Under the pieces are notes generated by a model that saw only the letters and a program-made list of their open reading frames with translations, was not told where the DNA came from and made no database searches. A program made the translations under genes and the position numbers. Shown here piece after piece: positions 43,201 to 52,512 of a DNA stretch of 64,000 bases (within the stretch, counting starts at the first letter, position 1; the number at the start of each line of letters is the position of its first letter). The stretch is from Mayamaea pseudoterrestris (lineage: Eukaryota; Bacillariophyta; Bacillariophyceae; Sellaphorales; Sellaphoraceae), in contig BROI01000015.1 in assembly GCA_027923505.1 (NCBI GenBank), forward strand, positions 558,001 through 622,000, in the 5' to 3' direction.

Positions 43201-44744
43201 TTCGTCAAGGAGCACCGTCAAACTTGATGGAAATTTTGTCAGTAGACCTTTTGAAAGGACTGTTTTCGTTTTCCAAATCATTCCAGCCCATCTGTCGTCC
43301 TCAGGCACCCAAACGCGCGAAGACGGTTCCTATTCGCGGTCCATCATTTCATGAATTTTACGAGGATCATGACGATCAGATTGTTGGACGCGTTAGAATA
43401 CATCAGATCATGTGCTGGCAAACATCAATGCTCGTCAAGATCGGAACAGTATTTGCCGATAAAGAGTCTGACCAGCTTCGCGAAAGTTTTGTTGAAATTC
43501 TTGTGACGGTGGTTGACCAGACTTCCAACATTTGCGTTGCCTCTGATGCGATGCGCTCTGGAATGCATCGAGTAATTGTCAGTGGGAAGGGACAGGTTGG
43601 TCACCATGGTCGAAAGCTTTGGGAAGGTGGATACCAGGTTGTTTTGGACTCGATTCGATCGACTCTTGAAAGCTATGCTAACGTTGATGCCCAGATAGTT
43701 TGCCCAGAGTGCCTCGCCCATTCGTTACCGCACAGTGCCTGTACGTGGAGCCAAGACAGCGTTTTGGCCGTCGCTGAAGGCGGAAGTGCTTTGGTGCGTT
43801 GCATGCGAGGACATCGCGTTGACAGCAATCTCATTTGTGGAAGGTGCAGGGATCACTCAGCAGCAGTCACTCCACTCGACGCAGCTGGGATCCGCCACGC
43901 GAAACCAGTTTCCGATATGCTTGCGAGTGTTGTTCTTGTGGGCCTGTATGACCCTCATTCTAAATGTATCGCAAGCGTTGGGTCTGGCTTTATCGTCGAT
44001 CGTAAGCATGGTCTCATTGTGACTGCTGGTCATGTCGTCTTCGACATGGAAGGCAGGCATTTTGGAACGAAGTATTTTGGAATAAAAGACGCCAAGGTAG
44101 TAATTGGACTTTGCAGCGAGGTCGGCGACAATGCAGTTTTTAGATACTTTGCGGAGGTTGTTGCGGATGATATTCACAATGTTGATGCAACAGTGCTTCA
44201 AATTTATTCTCGAATGGAAAATGATGTCGACGATGATGGACCGGGCTGTGCTGGTCAGTCTGAACGAAAGCTTGGTCTCCCAGCCATGCAGGACGAAACT
44301 CTACGATCGCTAAAGCTTACCACTCGTTACGAGCTTGAGGAGGCGGTTCGAATTCTCGGTTTTAATCAAGGAGGCGAAGGAATATTTGAAAAAGGCAAGC
44401 ATATAAACCGCTCGTTCGATTTTGCTAAGGGATACGTTTGCAAGATTTTCAGGGCCTCCATGTCCGACGATAGCAGCCATAGCTCAGATTCGAGTTCTCA
44501 TTGCACCTTTACGCCACGGGAAGAAATTGTTGTTATGTGTCCTACCATTTCTGGTCACAGCGGAGGTCCTTGTGTGAACGATGATGGCAAAGTGGTTGGC
44601 ATCTTAAGTCGAGCTGACCCTGTCGATCGACAGCGATGCTATATTGTCCCAGCTAACGAGATCAAGGGGCTTGTGGCCAAAGCTCGTACACATGTGATGA
44701 GATCAGCTGCTAGCAATCAAGCCTCGTTGTCGAAGTCAATTTGA
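40257..44744 (+). CDS. Roc-COR-like protein fused to a trypsin-like protease
   Basis: A single-exon protein of 1,495 residues. Residues 1-510 are disordered with a polybasic patch (RRGVRKLNKLFRRKRED, ~230). A Ras-like Roc segment begins at ~513: a degenerate P-loop (KVVMVGCLFEKTWL, one residue short of GxxxxGKT) and an intact IWDVQG switch (~567). A COR-like region follows (~745-1000; EILYYSTGDEVLSRYVIL). Next is a Cys/His cluster with CPEC, CMRGH and CGRC (~1147-1205), which may bind zinc. The end (~1224-1480) is a trypsin/HtrA-like domain with SGFIV, His in VTAGHVV (~1258), Asp in NVDATV (~1309) and Ser in SGHSGGP (~1435). All three catalytic residues are present. I know of no such fusion; it may link a GTPase switch to proteolysis. 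Confidence 0.75.
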   Translation: MSHQQNIHQDGASDSFGHLAVNHVHCHHLEDDPAEALLSPATPLSISPNTPAYATLPASASAESHDHHGSTSPWIPPVAPAVLVVEERGNDGDGDDSSANSNRSGRYAYPVATFVRDLVRTGMENVHNVRIAASAHATDVAVNTGRTANHLMLNAMQSEPALYSGSSQHSAMPVTAYSARDFNMPMALNDDAEFILVDGDLIAIPPPPNAMEQEGIEAMLHQQSGANRACRPTRFRRGVRKLNKLFRRKREDKERLALPPQEIEAITSSLSTATMTSDAAIVPTVTSITQSESNQSDAANINPISRRQAGASIGDPSPTTSTASSVQSKKNRKKMLTWRQPQQPLSETTREGADFRHEQFANAAASTSGLSPFLSETPFANGSANVASAAYGTATASFVGTADQLLEADVLGASMSAEAYVEFDDPYSKKDEGSSSQLMSLVPRDADYKVDKADALDVESMLRRAAYETTNDIDMFEPTTPLLKRQLTGKTTGSSIPLSLSCAQDDSSHVHNDMLKVVMVGCLFEKTWLARAIRDTAKRPRKRSTLGVDVHTWSPADSEGDPIKLSIWDVQGTTSTLDGCPNFGGHPATQSLFFSGQTLYILVYDLAINNPKTQAKRPVEFDYDDEDDDYDDEFVQEEADRRADRALQADIQSRVLSWVQSIAKRGPKSAILPVAVVPESMNIDEARRRSIVMQSLIEEYVDRIAGDADAPKLLTGEEDVLCVRYSDGQGIEQLREMIYAIATDKTQSVFEHVGTPVPAGTAQVYDMIRRLKQDHKLILVDHLFGEVDKFLDFDGLVRILEFLDSIGEILYYSTGDEVLSRYVILSRKWLVSALSCILRNDLNRELEETRRFMNMQCLYSSHKFQENDIVKMLASGTTSSCPLLSDSDANMLWQSMSFMREAADHYSQLDENSTTAPSMFYFLERLLVHSGIFVPLGINQASLDKSEVFFVPSILAQVDARDIWSFKSSDSWMCVLSNSWLFRQGAPSNLMEILSVDLLKGLFSFSKSFQPICRPQAPKRAKTVPIRGPSFHEFYEDHDDQIVGRVRIHQIMCWQTSMLVKIGTVFADKESDQLRESFVEILVTVVDQTSNICVASDAMRSGMHRVIVSGKGQVGHHGRKLWEGGYQVVLDSIRSTLESYANVDAQIVCPECLAHSLPHSACTWSQDSVLAVAEGGSALVRCMRGHRVDSNLICGRCRDHSAAVTPLDAAGIRHAKPVSDMLASVVLVGLYDPHSKCIASVGSGFIVDRKHGLIVTAGHVVFDMEGRHFGTKYFGIKDAKVVIGLCSEVGDNAVFRYFAEVVADDIHNVDATVLQIYSRMENDVDDDGPGCAGQSERKLGLPAMQDETLRSLKLTTRYELEEAVRILGFNQGGEGIFEKGKHINRSFDFAKGYVCKIFRASMSDDSSHSSDSSSHCTFTPREEIVVMCPTISGHSGGPCVNDDGKVVGILSRADPVDRQRCYIVPANEIKGLVAKARTHVMRSAASNQASLSKSI

Positions 44745-44905
44745 TAGCTGAGAGGACATGCTTAAAAAAATACCACACGGAGTGCTTGATACCCAACGAA
44801 GCGACACCCGTCCATCGCTGCAGAAGCTGCCGGCCCCGGCAGCAGTAGCATATATATCTGTACCAGTAAAAGCACCAGTCGAGCAAAAATATCACCTCTC
44901 AGCTA
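44745..44905. repeat. Nested palindrome after the Roc-COR gene
   Basis: Perfect 11-base arms, TAGCTGAGAGG (44745-44755) and CCTCTCAGCTA (44895-44905), enclose about 139 bases. Inside is a strong hairpin, GCTGCCGG-CC-CCGGCAGC (44826-44843). The left arm begins right after the stop codon. It could be a miniature transposon remnant or an RNA 3'-end structure. The flanks show no clear target duplication. Confidence 0.55.
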
Positions 44906-45189
44906 TTTAAATTCGTGCATTGCATTCGTATGCCCGAAGCTCTTTTCTAATGCCAAGTCCGCCTCATAAAGTGCGCAATGCCCCAATACTAATCTACAGT
45001 ACTCGGACCATAGTCTTGCTTTAAACTAATTCATTTGTTTAACGAGTCCGGTTTTGGTCCCGTAATGCAATTGGAAAAGGGATTCACCCTATACCGGTGG
45101 GATAATGTCGTGCCGCGCCGACGCGGTGGGACGCACGAATGCCAATCATCCTCATTTTTTTTCTTCCATCGTCGAGCAAGAGGCTCATC
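44906..45189. other. Intergenic region
   Basis: 284 bases between the nested palindrome and the GT47 start; it should hold the GT47 promoter. The open frame of the next gene extends upstream to an ATG at 45139. No other feature is evident. Confidence 0.4.
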
Positions 45190-47130
45190 ATGCTACGACG
45201 GGCATGGAACAAGCACAAGCCTCACGATGACGATGATTTAACATTATCACCAACGAAACAAGATGTGAGTCATGCAAGTAACGGTGAACCAACGAATATG
45301 GCGACGATGACGAGTGACTCGCTGCTGCAGCATGACGACGAACATGCCGATGAATGCACGCGCAAGGGAACAATATGGCAATGCTGGAGATTGCTACTGC
45401 AGCGCGCACTTCGACCAAGTAACTATAAGCTCCAAAAAGAGTACAAGTCCATGTGTCGTTGTTTTGTCTTGGTCGTTTGCCTAGCAATCATTGCTCTTTT
45501 TCATTCATCGATTCTTCGACAACGGCTACTGCAGCTTGGAGAAGATTCCCTTCTGAGGCCATTGCTGTCGATTCATATTCAGCCATCTAGTATAATGGAA
45601 ACGAAGGACTCATTGGAGACTGGAAAGTTTTGCCTGCCCAAGCATGGCATGTGGAAGTGCTACGACTGTGGCAAAGACGACAATGAGAAGAATGACAAAC
45701 ACACGCAATCCAAAATGGCGATAACAGCTACTACAAGTAGCAGCAGCAGCAGCACTCAAACATGGCATCGCAAGCCAAAGAGGGAACGCTGCAAGAAACT
45801 ACAACCCCGCGGCAAATGCAAACCCTTTTTGATTCCACGTCGAGACGTTCCAGTGCGAGTTCGCCCGTCACCGTACGACGGCACCAGTCGCTCGACACAG
45901 TCAACGCGCACGCTGGGATTGCGGCCACGGTTCTTCTACGAGCAGCAACCCACTTGCGCGACTCTGGATGATTGCTGGGATTTGAGTCGTTGCATGCAGC
46001 TGCTGACAGAAAACGATAGCGACATGCCCGTTCTGACAGTCTACTTGAATGAAACTGACAAGCAGCACTATTTGCTTGACTACTTGACGAGACAAGCAGT
46101 AGCCAACTCGTCACTATCGTCCTTTCGACTGGAGCGAGTCAATGATCACTCCAAAGCTTGCTTGGTCTTGGTCACGCCACAAACATACGAGACTGCCAAT
46201 GACCTTTTATCATCGGAGCATTGGCGACACACGTACCGCCGCAAGCATCGCCACCACCAACACGGAACGAACCATTTGTTGTGGCACACCTCCTACTTTT
46301 TCCTGAACGACACCAAAACGATTGACTTGCCGTTTTCGCTCTCGTGGCACGCCGCGCACGCCGCTTTGGCCAGCGCCTCCTTGGATCGCGCCAGTCACCG
46401 ACCAAACTACGACATGGTGCTGCCACTGCCGCGCATGTGGGGACGAGCGGAGGCGCCGCAGTTGGTGCTGGACAATGTGCGACAGTCGCAGCAACGACGT
46501 AAGTGGCTACTGGGGTTTCGCGGCAAGATTCAGGCGACGCCGCACGTTTACTACCATCATCGTTGGCTGGCGGCGGAGTATTGGTTAAACGACGAACATG
46601 AAGACAACGACATTATCGTGGACGTCAAGTGCCAGCGCGAGCAACTACCTTCAGGTCGCAAAGTGGTTGAAAAGGACTACGACAACCAGTTTAGTTACGC
46701 CAACTTTTTATGGGACACATACTTTGGATTTGCTCCTGGAGGATCTGGCGTTGGATCATTTCGGTTTGGCGAAATCTTGTCGACCGGAGGCATTCCCGTC
46801 ATCTTGCCCGACTATGTGCCTCCCTTTGCACCAGAAGTGGACTGGTCCGAATGCGTCATTGTGGTGAGCGAGGCGCGCATCATTGACTTGCCAAACATAT
46901 TGCGAAGAATACCGTTGCATGAAGTAACGCGGCGACAAGAGGCTTGCTGGAAGCTCCTCCAAGTGACACTTGGTGATACAACGAACGGCATGTTTCTCGG
47001 CAAGAAAAAAGAAGCTGGCCTTTGGCACGACGATGAGCGAGTGACCTTTCGTCTCGCCATGGAACTTTGGGTTGCGCGCATTGTCAACGCTATGACAATG
47101 AAACAACGCGTGGAACGTCTCGTAGGTTAA
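45190..47130 (+). CDS. Exostosin-family (GT47) glycosyltransferase
   Basis: 646 residues from the ATG at 45190; an in-frame ATG at 45139 adds 17 residues. Acidic cytosolic tail, then one membrane helix at about residues 91-106 (CFVLVVCLAIIALF), type II topology. A Cys- and Ser-rich stem follows. The catalytic C-terminal part has RKWLLGFRGKI, FGFAPGGSGVGSFRFGEIL and STGGIPVILPDYVPPF, the exostosin signature, and an EVDWSECVIVVSE motif. GT47 enzymes add sugars to polysaccharides in the Golgi; substrate unknown. The stem is rich in arginine. Confidence 0.85.
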   Translation: MLRRAWNKHKPHDDDDLTLSPTKQDVSHASNGEPTNMATMTSDSLLQHDDEHADECTRKGTIWQCWRLLLQRALRPSNYKLQKEYKSMCRCFVLVVCLAIIALFHSSILRQRLLQLGEDSLLRPLLSIHIQPSSIMETKDSLETGKFCLPKHGMWKCYDCGKDDNEKNDKHTQSKMAITATTSSSSSSTQTWHRKPKRERCKKLQPRGKCKPFLIPRRDVPVRVRPSPYDGTSRSTQSTRTLGLRPRFFYEQQPTCATLDDCWDLSRCMQLLTENDSDMPVLTVYLNETDKQHYLLDYLTRQAVANSSLSSFRLERVNDHSKACLVLVTPQTYETANDLLSSEHWRHTYRRKHRHHQHGTNHLLWHTSYFFLNDTKTIDLPFSLSWHAAHAALASASLDRASHRPNYDMVLPLPRMWGRAEAPQLVLDNVRQSQQRRKWLLGFRGKIQATPHVYYHHRWLAAEYWLNDEHEDNDIIVDVKCQREQLPSGRKVVEKDYDNQFSYANFLWDTYFGFAPGGSGVGSFRFGEILSTGGIPVILPDYVPPFAPEVDWSECVIVVSEARIIDLPNILRRIPLHEVTRRQEACWKLLQVTLGDTTNGMFLGKKKEAGLWHDDERVTFRLAMELWVARIVNAMTMKQRVERLVG

Positions 47131-47138
47131 GAAGAGAC

Positions 47139-47758
47139 TCATAACATTTTTGTTTGTTTTTGCCATAGTTGCTGCAGTGTAGCTCGCTGGTTGCGTAGGA
47201 CGCAGACGAGTTGAAAGGCCGCCTCATCATTGCCGATACTGACATCATCTTGCAGCGCTCCATGCACGGCAAGTTTGGTCGTTGGCATGTTTGCCTTGTA
47301 TATTGCCGCCGTCATCGATGCACAACGACAGTAGCTTGTCGGACCTGCCTAATCGGGTCACACTCATCGTCTTCGTCACCCATAATAATTGGATACCGGT
47401 CCTCGTCACTGTATAGTTTGTTGGAAGCATTGTCAACTTCGTCACAGTCTTCACTAGTCGCGACATTGTCTTCGTATTATCAACTTCCTCCTCCTCCTTG
47501 TCGTCATCTTCGTCAAATTTCACCAGACAATGGAACAGTCCATTCGTTGCGCGTGCGGTCCACAACACTCGCCTGCAGCACATTGGAACTGAAGTCGCGA
47601 TAGTAAAAGGCCAAGTCATACAAGGCTGGTGAGAAAAAAATACTTGGTGATTGATTAAGCTGCAGCGGTATCCGAGCCCCGCTACACCGACGACGCGACA
47701 GACACGCTCCTGGAATATCGTGCAAGTGCACGAACGAACTTTGATATGGGTCCACCAT
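47139..47758 (-). CDS. Small multi-exon gene, unrecognised, structure uncertain
   Basis: The minus strand from the ATG at 47758 reads MVDPYQSSFVHLHDIPGACL with a PALYDLAFYYRDFSSNV segment to about 47520, open and protein-like. Further pieces in the same direction are an acidic stretch (LYSDEDRYPIIMGDEDDECD, about 47370-47430) and a C-terminal VHGALQDDVSIGNDEAAFQL to the stop at 47139-47141. A 54-base GT-AG intron would keep frame between the first two; the second junction is unclear. The LYDLAFYYRD motif resembles the entry of some plastid methyltransferases, but no AdoMet motif is seen. It converges on GT47 with 8 bases between stops. Confidence 0.4.
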
Positions 47759-47814
47759 GTAGGTTGTTCATTCTTGAATAATTTCTGGTCACAAAACTTT
47801 ACTGTATCGCTCCT

Positions 47815-50800
47815 TCATATGGTCCACCGTGCCCCAAGCTCGTCCATTGTCGGTATAAAAGCAATGATCGCAGCAATTGCCGTTGATTTCGCTCGTCGCG
47901 AGAGCAGAAAATGCACTGCTCGTTCACAGGCCAAAGCTCTGACAAAAATTGCGTTTCGATTCTGCGCAGACGCAATGGCATTGTCAAACGCACTCAAGAC
48001 CTTGCTCACATCAACAGCCGGCGACTTGTAAGCCAGATACTGCGCGCGCAGCAAGGCAGAATAGTGGTGGCAATTGTTGTACCCTTGTTTTAAGTAGCCA
48101 TCAAGCTTTCGAATCATTGATTCAGCCTTGCTGCGGTAGCGCTTGCTCGTTGTTGTTTGTTTTGTAGCCAACGAAAGAGCAATCATTCCCAAGAGGAAGA
48201 CTACCGGAGGCAAATCGTCCTGTTCTTTGCTTGGGCTGGTTTCCATCATTTCTAAAAGCTTGTCAAATAGGCCTTGCATTACTCCATGGTCGTCGTACAT
48301 GAAAGCGGACACCACCCGGCATAGTAGAATGTTTTTCGTAACTTTCGTCGAACCAACTATGTCGTCGAGGCTCTTGATGCCTTTCACACTCGTCAGGGAC
48401 ACTTTCCCATTCTCTACCAAGCACTTAGTGAGATCTACAAAGGGGGCGACGACGGGAATAAGACACTCGTAGTTGTGGTCGTGCAGCAAAACCAGTAGTT
48501 CACCAAAATTGTTTTCAAGGTCGGCAAGGTAAGATCCGACAAAAAACATGGACCAGAAAGAATGAACATAGTTCGCAACAATGCACGATGGGAGAAAATC
48601 GGTAGATTGTAATTGTAAATACGACTGGCGTAAACTGTTCGTCGAGTGGTCACCTTCGGTACTAAACCAAAGCGAAATACCCGAGGTAACCACACTCGCA
48701 CGACCATCGAACAACACGTGTCGTCCATCTTTCGCCAACGCAAGCCCATAAGTTACGAATCGCTTCGCCTCGTTTACCTTGCCGAAGTCCTTAAGCAAGG
48801 ATCCCCAGTAAACGAAGCATAGTGAGCTGAGCGAATAATGCGGACCGTTATCAAGAATCGCTTGGAAGGCCCGCAAGACTGCCATTTCGTGATAAATGCA
48901 GCCCTTTAACATTGTGCATTCGACTAGACGTTCAAGAAGATCCATCCGGTCTTTAAGTTTAGAATTTGTTTTTGTCGGTGTTGCTTTCCAAACATCCCAA
49001 TCAAACCTTGAAAGTCGTTTCTCGATATCGCTCATCTGTTTTTTGAGCTGAACAGCCAAAAAGTTTGTCGGAAAAAGCTCGCCGAGCTCATTCAATTCAT
49101 TGATTATAAATGTCACTGCCTCGCTCAAGTTATATCTTTTCATCATAATCGATATTCGCGTATGGACCGCCACCTTCTTGTCTCCGTAAGCTTTAGCATG
49201 ACGGATCACCTCGGTGCAGCTCTCATTGCTGTGCTTCAAATGCCCGCACTCCAATTCTGCAACCGCCAGCTTTGTTTCAAGAGACCTTCTCCACGACAGA
49301 TTGGTCTGCCAAGATGAGGGACCAAGACAAGCAATCGCACTTCTCAAAAACTCGGCCATAGCGAAAGAATCACCATCTTTCAAGCAGATGTCTGCAGCGC
49401 GAGTGTTCAGTTCAGCTAAATCTTTCGCCAACGAAGTGAGGGATAAATCATTGTCTGGTTTCAATAAACATTTCTGCCGAGCCTCTATTCCGATGTTCAG
49501 ATGATACATTGCGCGATTTAATATGCAACTAGATTCTCTGCTTTGCGGTGGAAGCACCTTGATACGGACTAGGTAAAAGCGTTGCAATCGACGACCGACT
49601 TGCCACTGCAGGTCCATCATCTTCCCTGTCGTTGCCAAGGCGTCCATCACTGTGTCTCTAACCGTATTATCGAATGCAAAAATGGAACCATGCGTATTCG
49701 TCAGCAAACCTCGTGCACAAGCATAAAGAAGCTGTTGCTGAACTGACTGGACCGGCTGCCGAACCAAAAAGGCAATCGAATCTGCCCCAAATAAAGGCAA
49801 ATACACTGCTGCCACCTGCAGCAAGATTTGAACAGACTCAGGCAACGCTGAAAACTGTAGCTTCACCAAGTGCCGCAAGACAGCCGCGTCGTCGCCACGG
49901 CGTGAAGGTGATTGGGCCAAGTCGCTAGCCTCGTCAATTGCATCAAGTCGCGGGACAGGGATCGAAGAGATACTCAAGGCTGTCTTGTAATTCATCTCTC
50001 TTGCAACTCGTAGCAGTGCTAGTACACTTCCAATATGGCCATTGGTTCGCGTGTAAACGACTTGTGCGACATTGTCGGGGCATACACCATCTTTCCAGGT
50101 AGGATCAGTCTGAACGACCAGAGACACGTTACTGTAAGACCAGTTCGGCAGACGCTTCATATGCGTCCCACTTTGCTTCTGATGCAGTAGCCAGGCCGCC
50201 AAGGCATCTGAATAGTTGAGAACATTTCGGCATACTGCTATAATTGCGAGCGGCTTGTCCGAAAATGCTACTTGAACGCGCTGAATGAATGCTCGCGCGT
50301 GTGGGGTAGCATATTGTAGATCGTCAATGATGAGAACAAGTAAGGGTGCCACGGCAGATGCCGATTTGTTTATTGCTTCATGACGCTGCTTCTCAACTCG
50401 TCGAAGAACCCAGCGAAGTAGTTGCAACATGGCGCCGTCAGTTTGATCGATGCTCCGCATGGTAGACGACATGGCATGTATCAGATCCCCTTCGTCGTCA
50501 GACCCATTTCGCAATGTTATATGCGGCTGGAGCAATTGGATGACTGACTGTGAAAGGCCTGAAAGCTCATTCCGAAGATTGCTTCGTATAAATACATCAA
50601 GTCCTCTCCAAAACGCCGAATAAGGGTGCGAAATCTTGTCATGGGCCACCAAGCTTACCCTGATGCAAAATTTCTCTTGCATTGACAGCTCGTGCAAGAA
50701 ACGAGTCTTTCCAGAAGCTTCTGAACCCTGGATAATCACTGATATCGCTTTGGCTGGTCCTGTCGTTTGCTGTCGGACTAATTCTTGAATCGCTTTCATA

Positions 50801-51024
50801 AACTTGGTCCGACCAACAAATGTCGAATCAATTTGGTTGTTTTTCTTATCATGCGCCAAATCTAGTCCATCACTATAGCATATTGACCTTGTAAGCGCGC
50901 TATGGTCTGAACCCGTAATGCTCAAGTCTTCCGAGGACGTTGTCGACGTACGCGTTCGATTTGTTGATGCAGAGTTGTCCAAACAGTTCAGCTTCTCAAG
51001 CGATGACCTTGCTGGTTCGCACAT
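47815..51024 (-). CDS. STAND/AAA-type ATPase with helical-repeat region
   Basis: 1,069 residues, one exon. After a Ser/Thr-rich N-terminus comes FVGR (69-72), the entry motif of these ATPases, then Walker A GSEASGKT (100-107) and Walker B LLVLIIDDLQ (228-237). A winged-helix region and a long TPR-like helical part fill residues ~390-1060. This core is the one found between the kinase and the histidine-kinase/GAF parts of large signalling proteins in cyanobacteria and diatoms. Here both outer catalytic parts are absent. It is probably a regulated ATP-binding scaffold. Partner unknown. Confidence 0.75.
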   Translation of the reverse strand: MCEPARSSLEKLNCLDNSASTNRTRTSTTSSEDLSITGSDHSALTRSICYSDGLDLAHDKKNNQIDSTFVGRTKFMKAIQELVRQQTTGPAKAISVIIQGSEASGKTRFLHELSMQEKFCIRVSLVAHDKISHPYSAFWRGLDVFIRSNLRNELSGLSQSVIQLLQPHITLRNGSDDEGDLIHAMSSTMRSIDQTDGAMLQLLRWVLRRVEKQRHEAINKSASAVAPLLVLIIDDLQYATPHARAFIQRVQVAFSDKPLAIIAVCRNVLNYSDALAAWLLHQKQSGTHMKRLPNWSYSNVSLVVQTDPTWKDGVCPDNVAQVVYTRTNGHIGSVLALLRVAREMNYKTALSISSIPVPRLDAIDEASDLAQSPSRRGDDAAVLRHLVKLQFSALPESVQILLQVAAVYLPLFGADSIAFLVRQPVQSVQQQLLYACARGLLTNTHGSIFAFDNTVRDTVMDALATTGKMMDLQWQVGRRLQRFYLVRIKVLPPQSRESSCILNRAMYHLNIGIEARQKCLLKPDNDLSLTSLAKDLAELNTRAADICLKDGDSFAMAEFLRSAIACLGPSSWQTNLSWRRSLETKLAVAELECGHLKHSNESCTEVIRHAKAYGDKKVAVHTRISIMMKRYNLSEAVTFIINELNELGELFPTNFLAVQLKKQMSDIEKRLSRFDWDVWKATPTKTNSKLKDRMDLLERLVECTMLKGCIYHEMAVLRAFQAILDNGPHYSLSSLCFVYWGSLLKDFGKVNEAKRFVTYGLALAKDGRHVLFDGRASVVTSGISLWFSTEGDHSTNSLRQSYLQLQSTDFLPSCIVANYVHSFWSMFFVGSYLADLENNFGELLVLLHDHNYECLIPVVAPFVDLTKCLVENGKVSLTSVKGIKSLDDIVGSTKVTKNILLCRVVSAFMYDDHGVMQGLFDKLLEMMETSPSKEQDDLPPVVFLLGMIALSLATKQTTTSKRYRSKAESMIRKLDGYLKQGYNNCHHYSALLRAQYLAYKSPAVDVSKVLSAFDNAIASAQNRNAIFVRALACERAVHFLLSRRAKSTAIAAIIAFIPTMDELGARWTI

Positions 51025-51570
51025 AGTTTATGCAAGTTGACAGTGAAGGTCAGTGGTCGTAATCGTTAATTGCTCGAAAGTCAGAGTTCTTGCTTGACAG
51101 TAGCCTGCCAGAGATCAATGGAGACGAGTACGAGTGGGAGGGCCGAGGACGAGTATTTGCTTCACTCGCGAACACTTCTATTCATCTCTATCACTGCACT
51201 CTTCTTTGCCGCTACTCGGGAAAAAATCGAGCCTAATAATGAGTATGAAGTCTGATTCATTCAGTTGCACCCCCGCGTGTGCTTTCACGGAACAAAGCTC
51301 ATGGATGGAATGAAACATGTGTGTGTCGCACCGTTGCAATTTGAGTCCCGGTCATTATTTCAAATGATAAGCCCCTTGAAAAAGACCGGCCATTGCAAGC
51401 AAGGCTTATGTTCGCACATTGAATGACATTCGTTGTGGTCGTGGATGGCGACGGAGTCTTCCCGTTTCTGACTGTGACTTTTGTAACGCCGATCCTTCGC
51501 GCCGTCGGCAGAATTCGTCATGCTCATTGCTCATTAACAGCCAAGTTCATGCAAGCAACCCAAGCCGATC
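51025..51570. other. Divergent intergenic region
   Basis: 546 bases between the STAND ATPase start and the next plus-strand gene, so it should hold both promoters. Short frames here lack support. Nothing else seen. Confidence 0.4.
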
Positions 51571-52512
51571 ATGCCTCTTCGTTTAAACAAGCTTCTTGGA
51601 AGCAGCATGCACAAGCTAAAGCAGCCTGTGCATGATGACTACGACGACGACAATATTTCGCTTTGCTCCGATATGGAACGATCGACGCACAATCATGCGA
51701 ACATGATGATGCCTCTGGAGCCTACAGACTTGATCAATCTGCAAGTGCAAGGCAAACCCACCTTTCAGGCATATCATTGCGTCAGCGACTATGCCGGTGA
51801 GGACAGTGACATTTCGGATGACGACGACTCGTTTGCTGGCGACGCTCCTACCCAAGAACGCACAAGCACATCGCCTACCGTTACCGATGGAACTTTTAGT
51901 TTATTTGCGTCTGAAGGAAATGAAACTGAGAGCTACTATCACCATGAAGCTTCAATAAAACCAGCACAATTCAACCCGATTGCCTGCATGGAGAATGAAG
52001 TGACCGGAACTATTTGGATCGAAGCAACAGATGACCAGACTCGTCACTTGGAATTGGAGATTTTGACGCGGTCGGAAGCAGCATCCCGTCATCAACGACA
52101 TCAATCCAGCAAGTCACAATCACGCAAGAGTCGCAGCAGTCGCGACAAGAATTCATGCAACGACGGAAACGAGGCTTCAACATTGTTGGACAACGGTAGC
52201 CGTCACAGTCGACGCACCTCCCACACTGCCTCGAGTCGACTTGAACGCATTGCCAATTCCCAAAACAACAAAAACAATGATGAGAGCGACAAAGACAATA
52301 TGACATCAAGTCGAAGCCGGCGCAGCCGCGTGAAGCGTACAAAGTCGACGGATGATACGTTGACATGCGCAGGGAATGAGCTGCAGAGCAGTGGTAGCTC
52401 TCACCATCGACAGCAGCCATCCCGCGACTTTGAGCATCGTCGGACAAAGTCTTCGCAGTGTATAAATCTTGGAACTGCAGTAAGTGTGCCGTGTGAAACG
52501 GTGGGGATTTGA
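51571..52512 (+). CDS. Disordered Ser/Arg-rich protein, unrecognised
   Basis: 313 residues. The start MPLRLNKLLGSSMHKLKQ is basic and amphipathic. A folded-looking middle segment (NPIACMENEVTGTIWIEA) lies near residues 130-150. The remainder is rich in Ser, Arg, His and Asn. Two similar motifs near the end, KRTKSTDDTLT and RRTKSSQCINL, fit basophilic kinase sites. No signal peptide, membrane helix or known domain. Possibly a phosphorylated adaptor; inference only. Confidence 0.6.
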   Translation: MPLRLNKLLGSSMHKLKQPVHDDYDDDNISLCSDMERSTHNHANMMMPLEPTDLINLQVQGKPTFQAYHCVSDYAGEDSDISDDDDSFAGDAPTQERTSTSPTVTDGTFSLFASEGNETESYYHHEASIKPAQFNPIACMENEVTGTIWIEATDDQTRHLELEILTRSEAASRHQRHQSSKSQSRKSRSSRDKNSCNDGNEASTLLDNGSRHSRRTSHTASSRLERIANSQNNKNNDESDKDNMTSSRSRRSRVKRTKSTDDTLTCAGNELQSSGSSHHRQQPSRDFEHRRTKSSQCINLGTAVSVPCETVGI

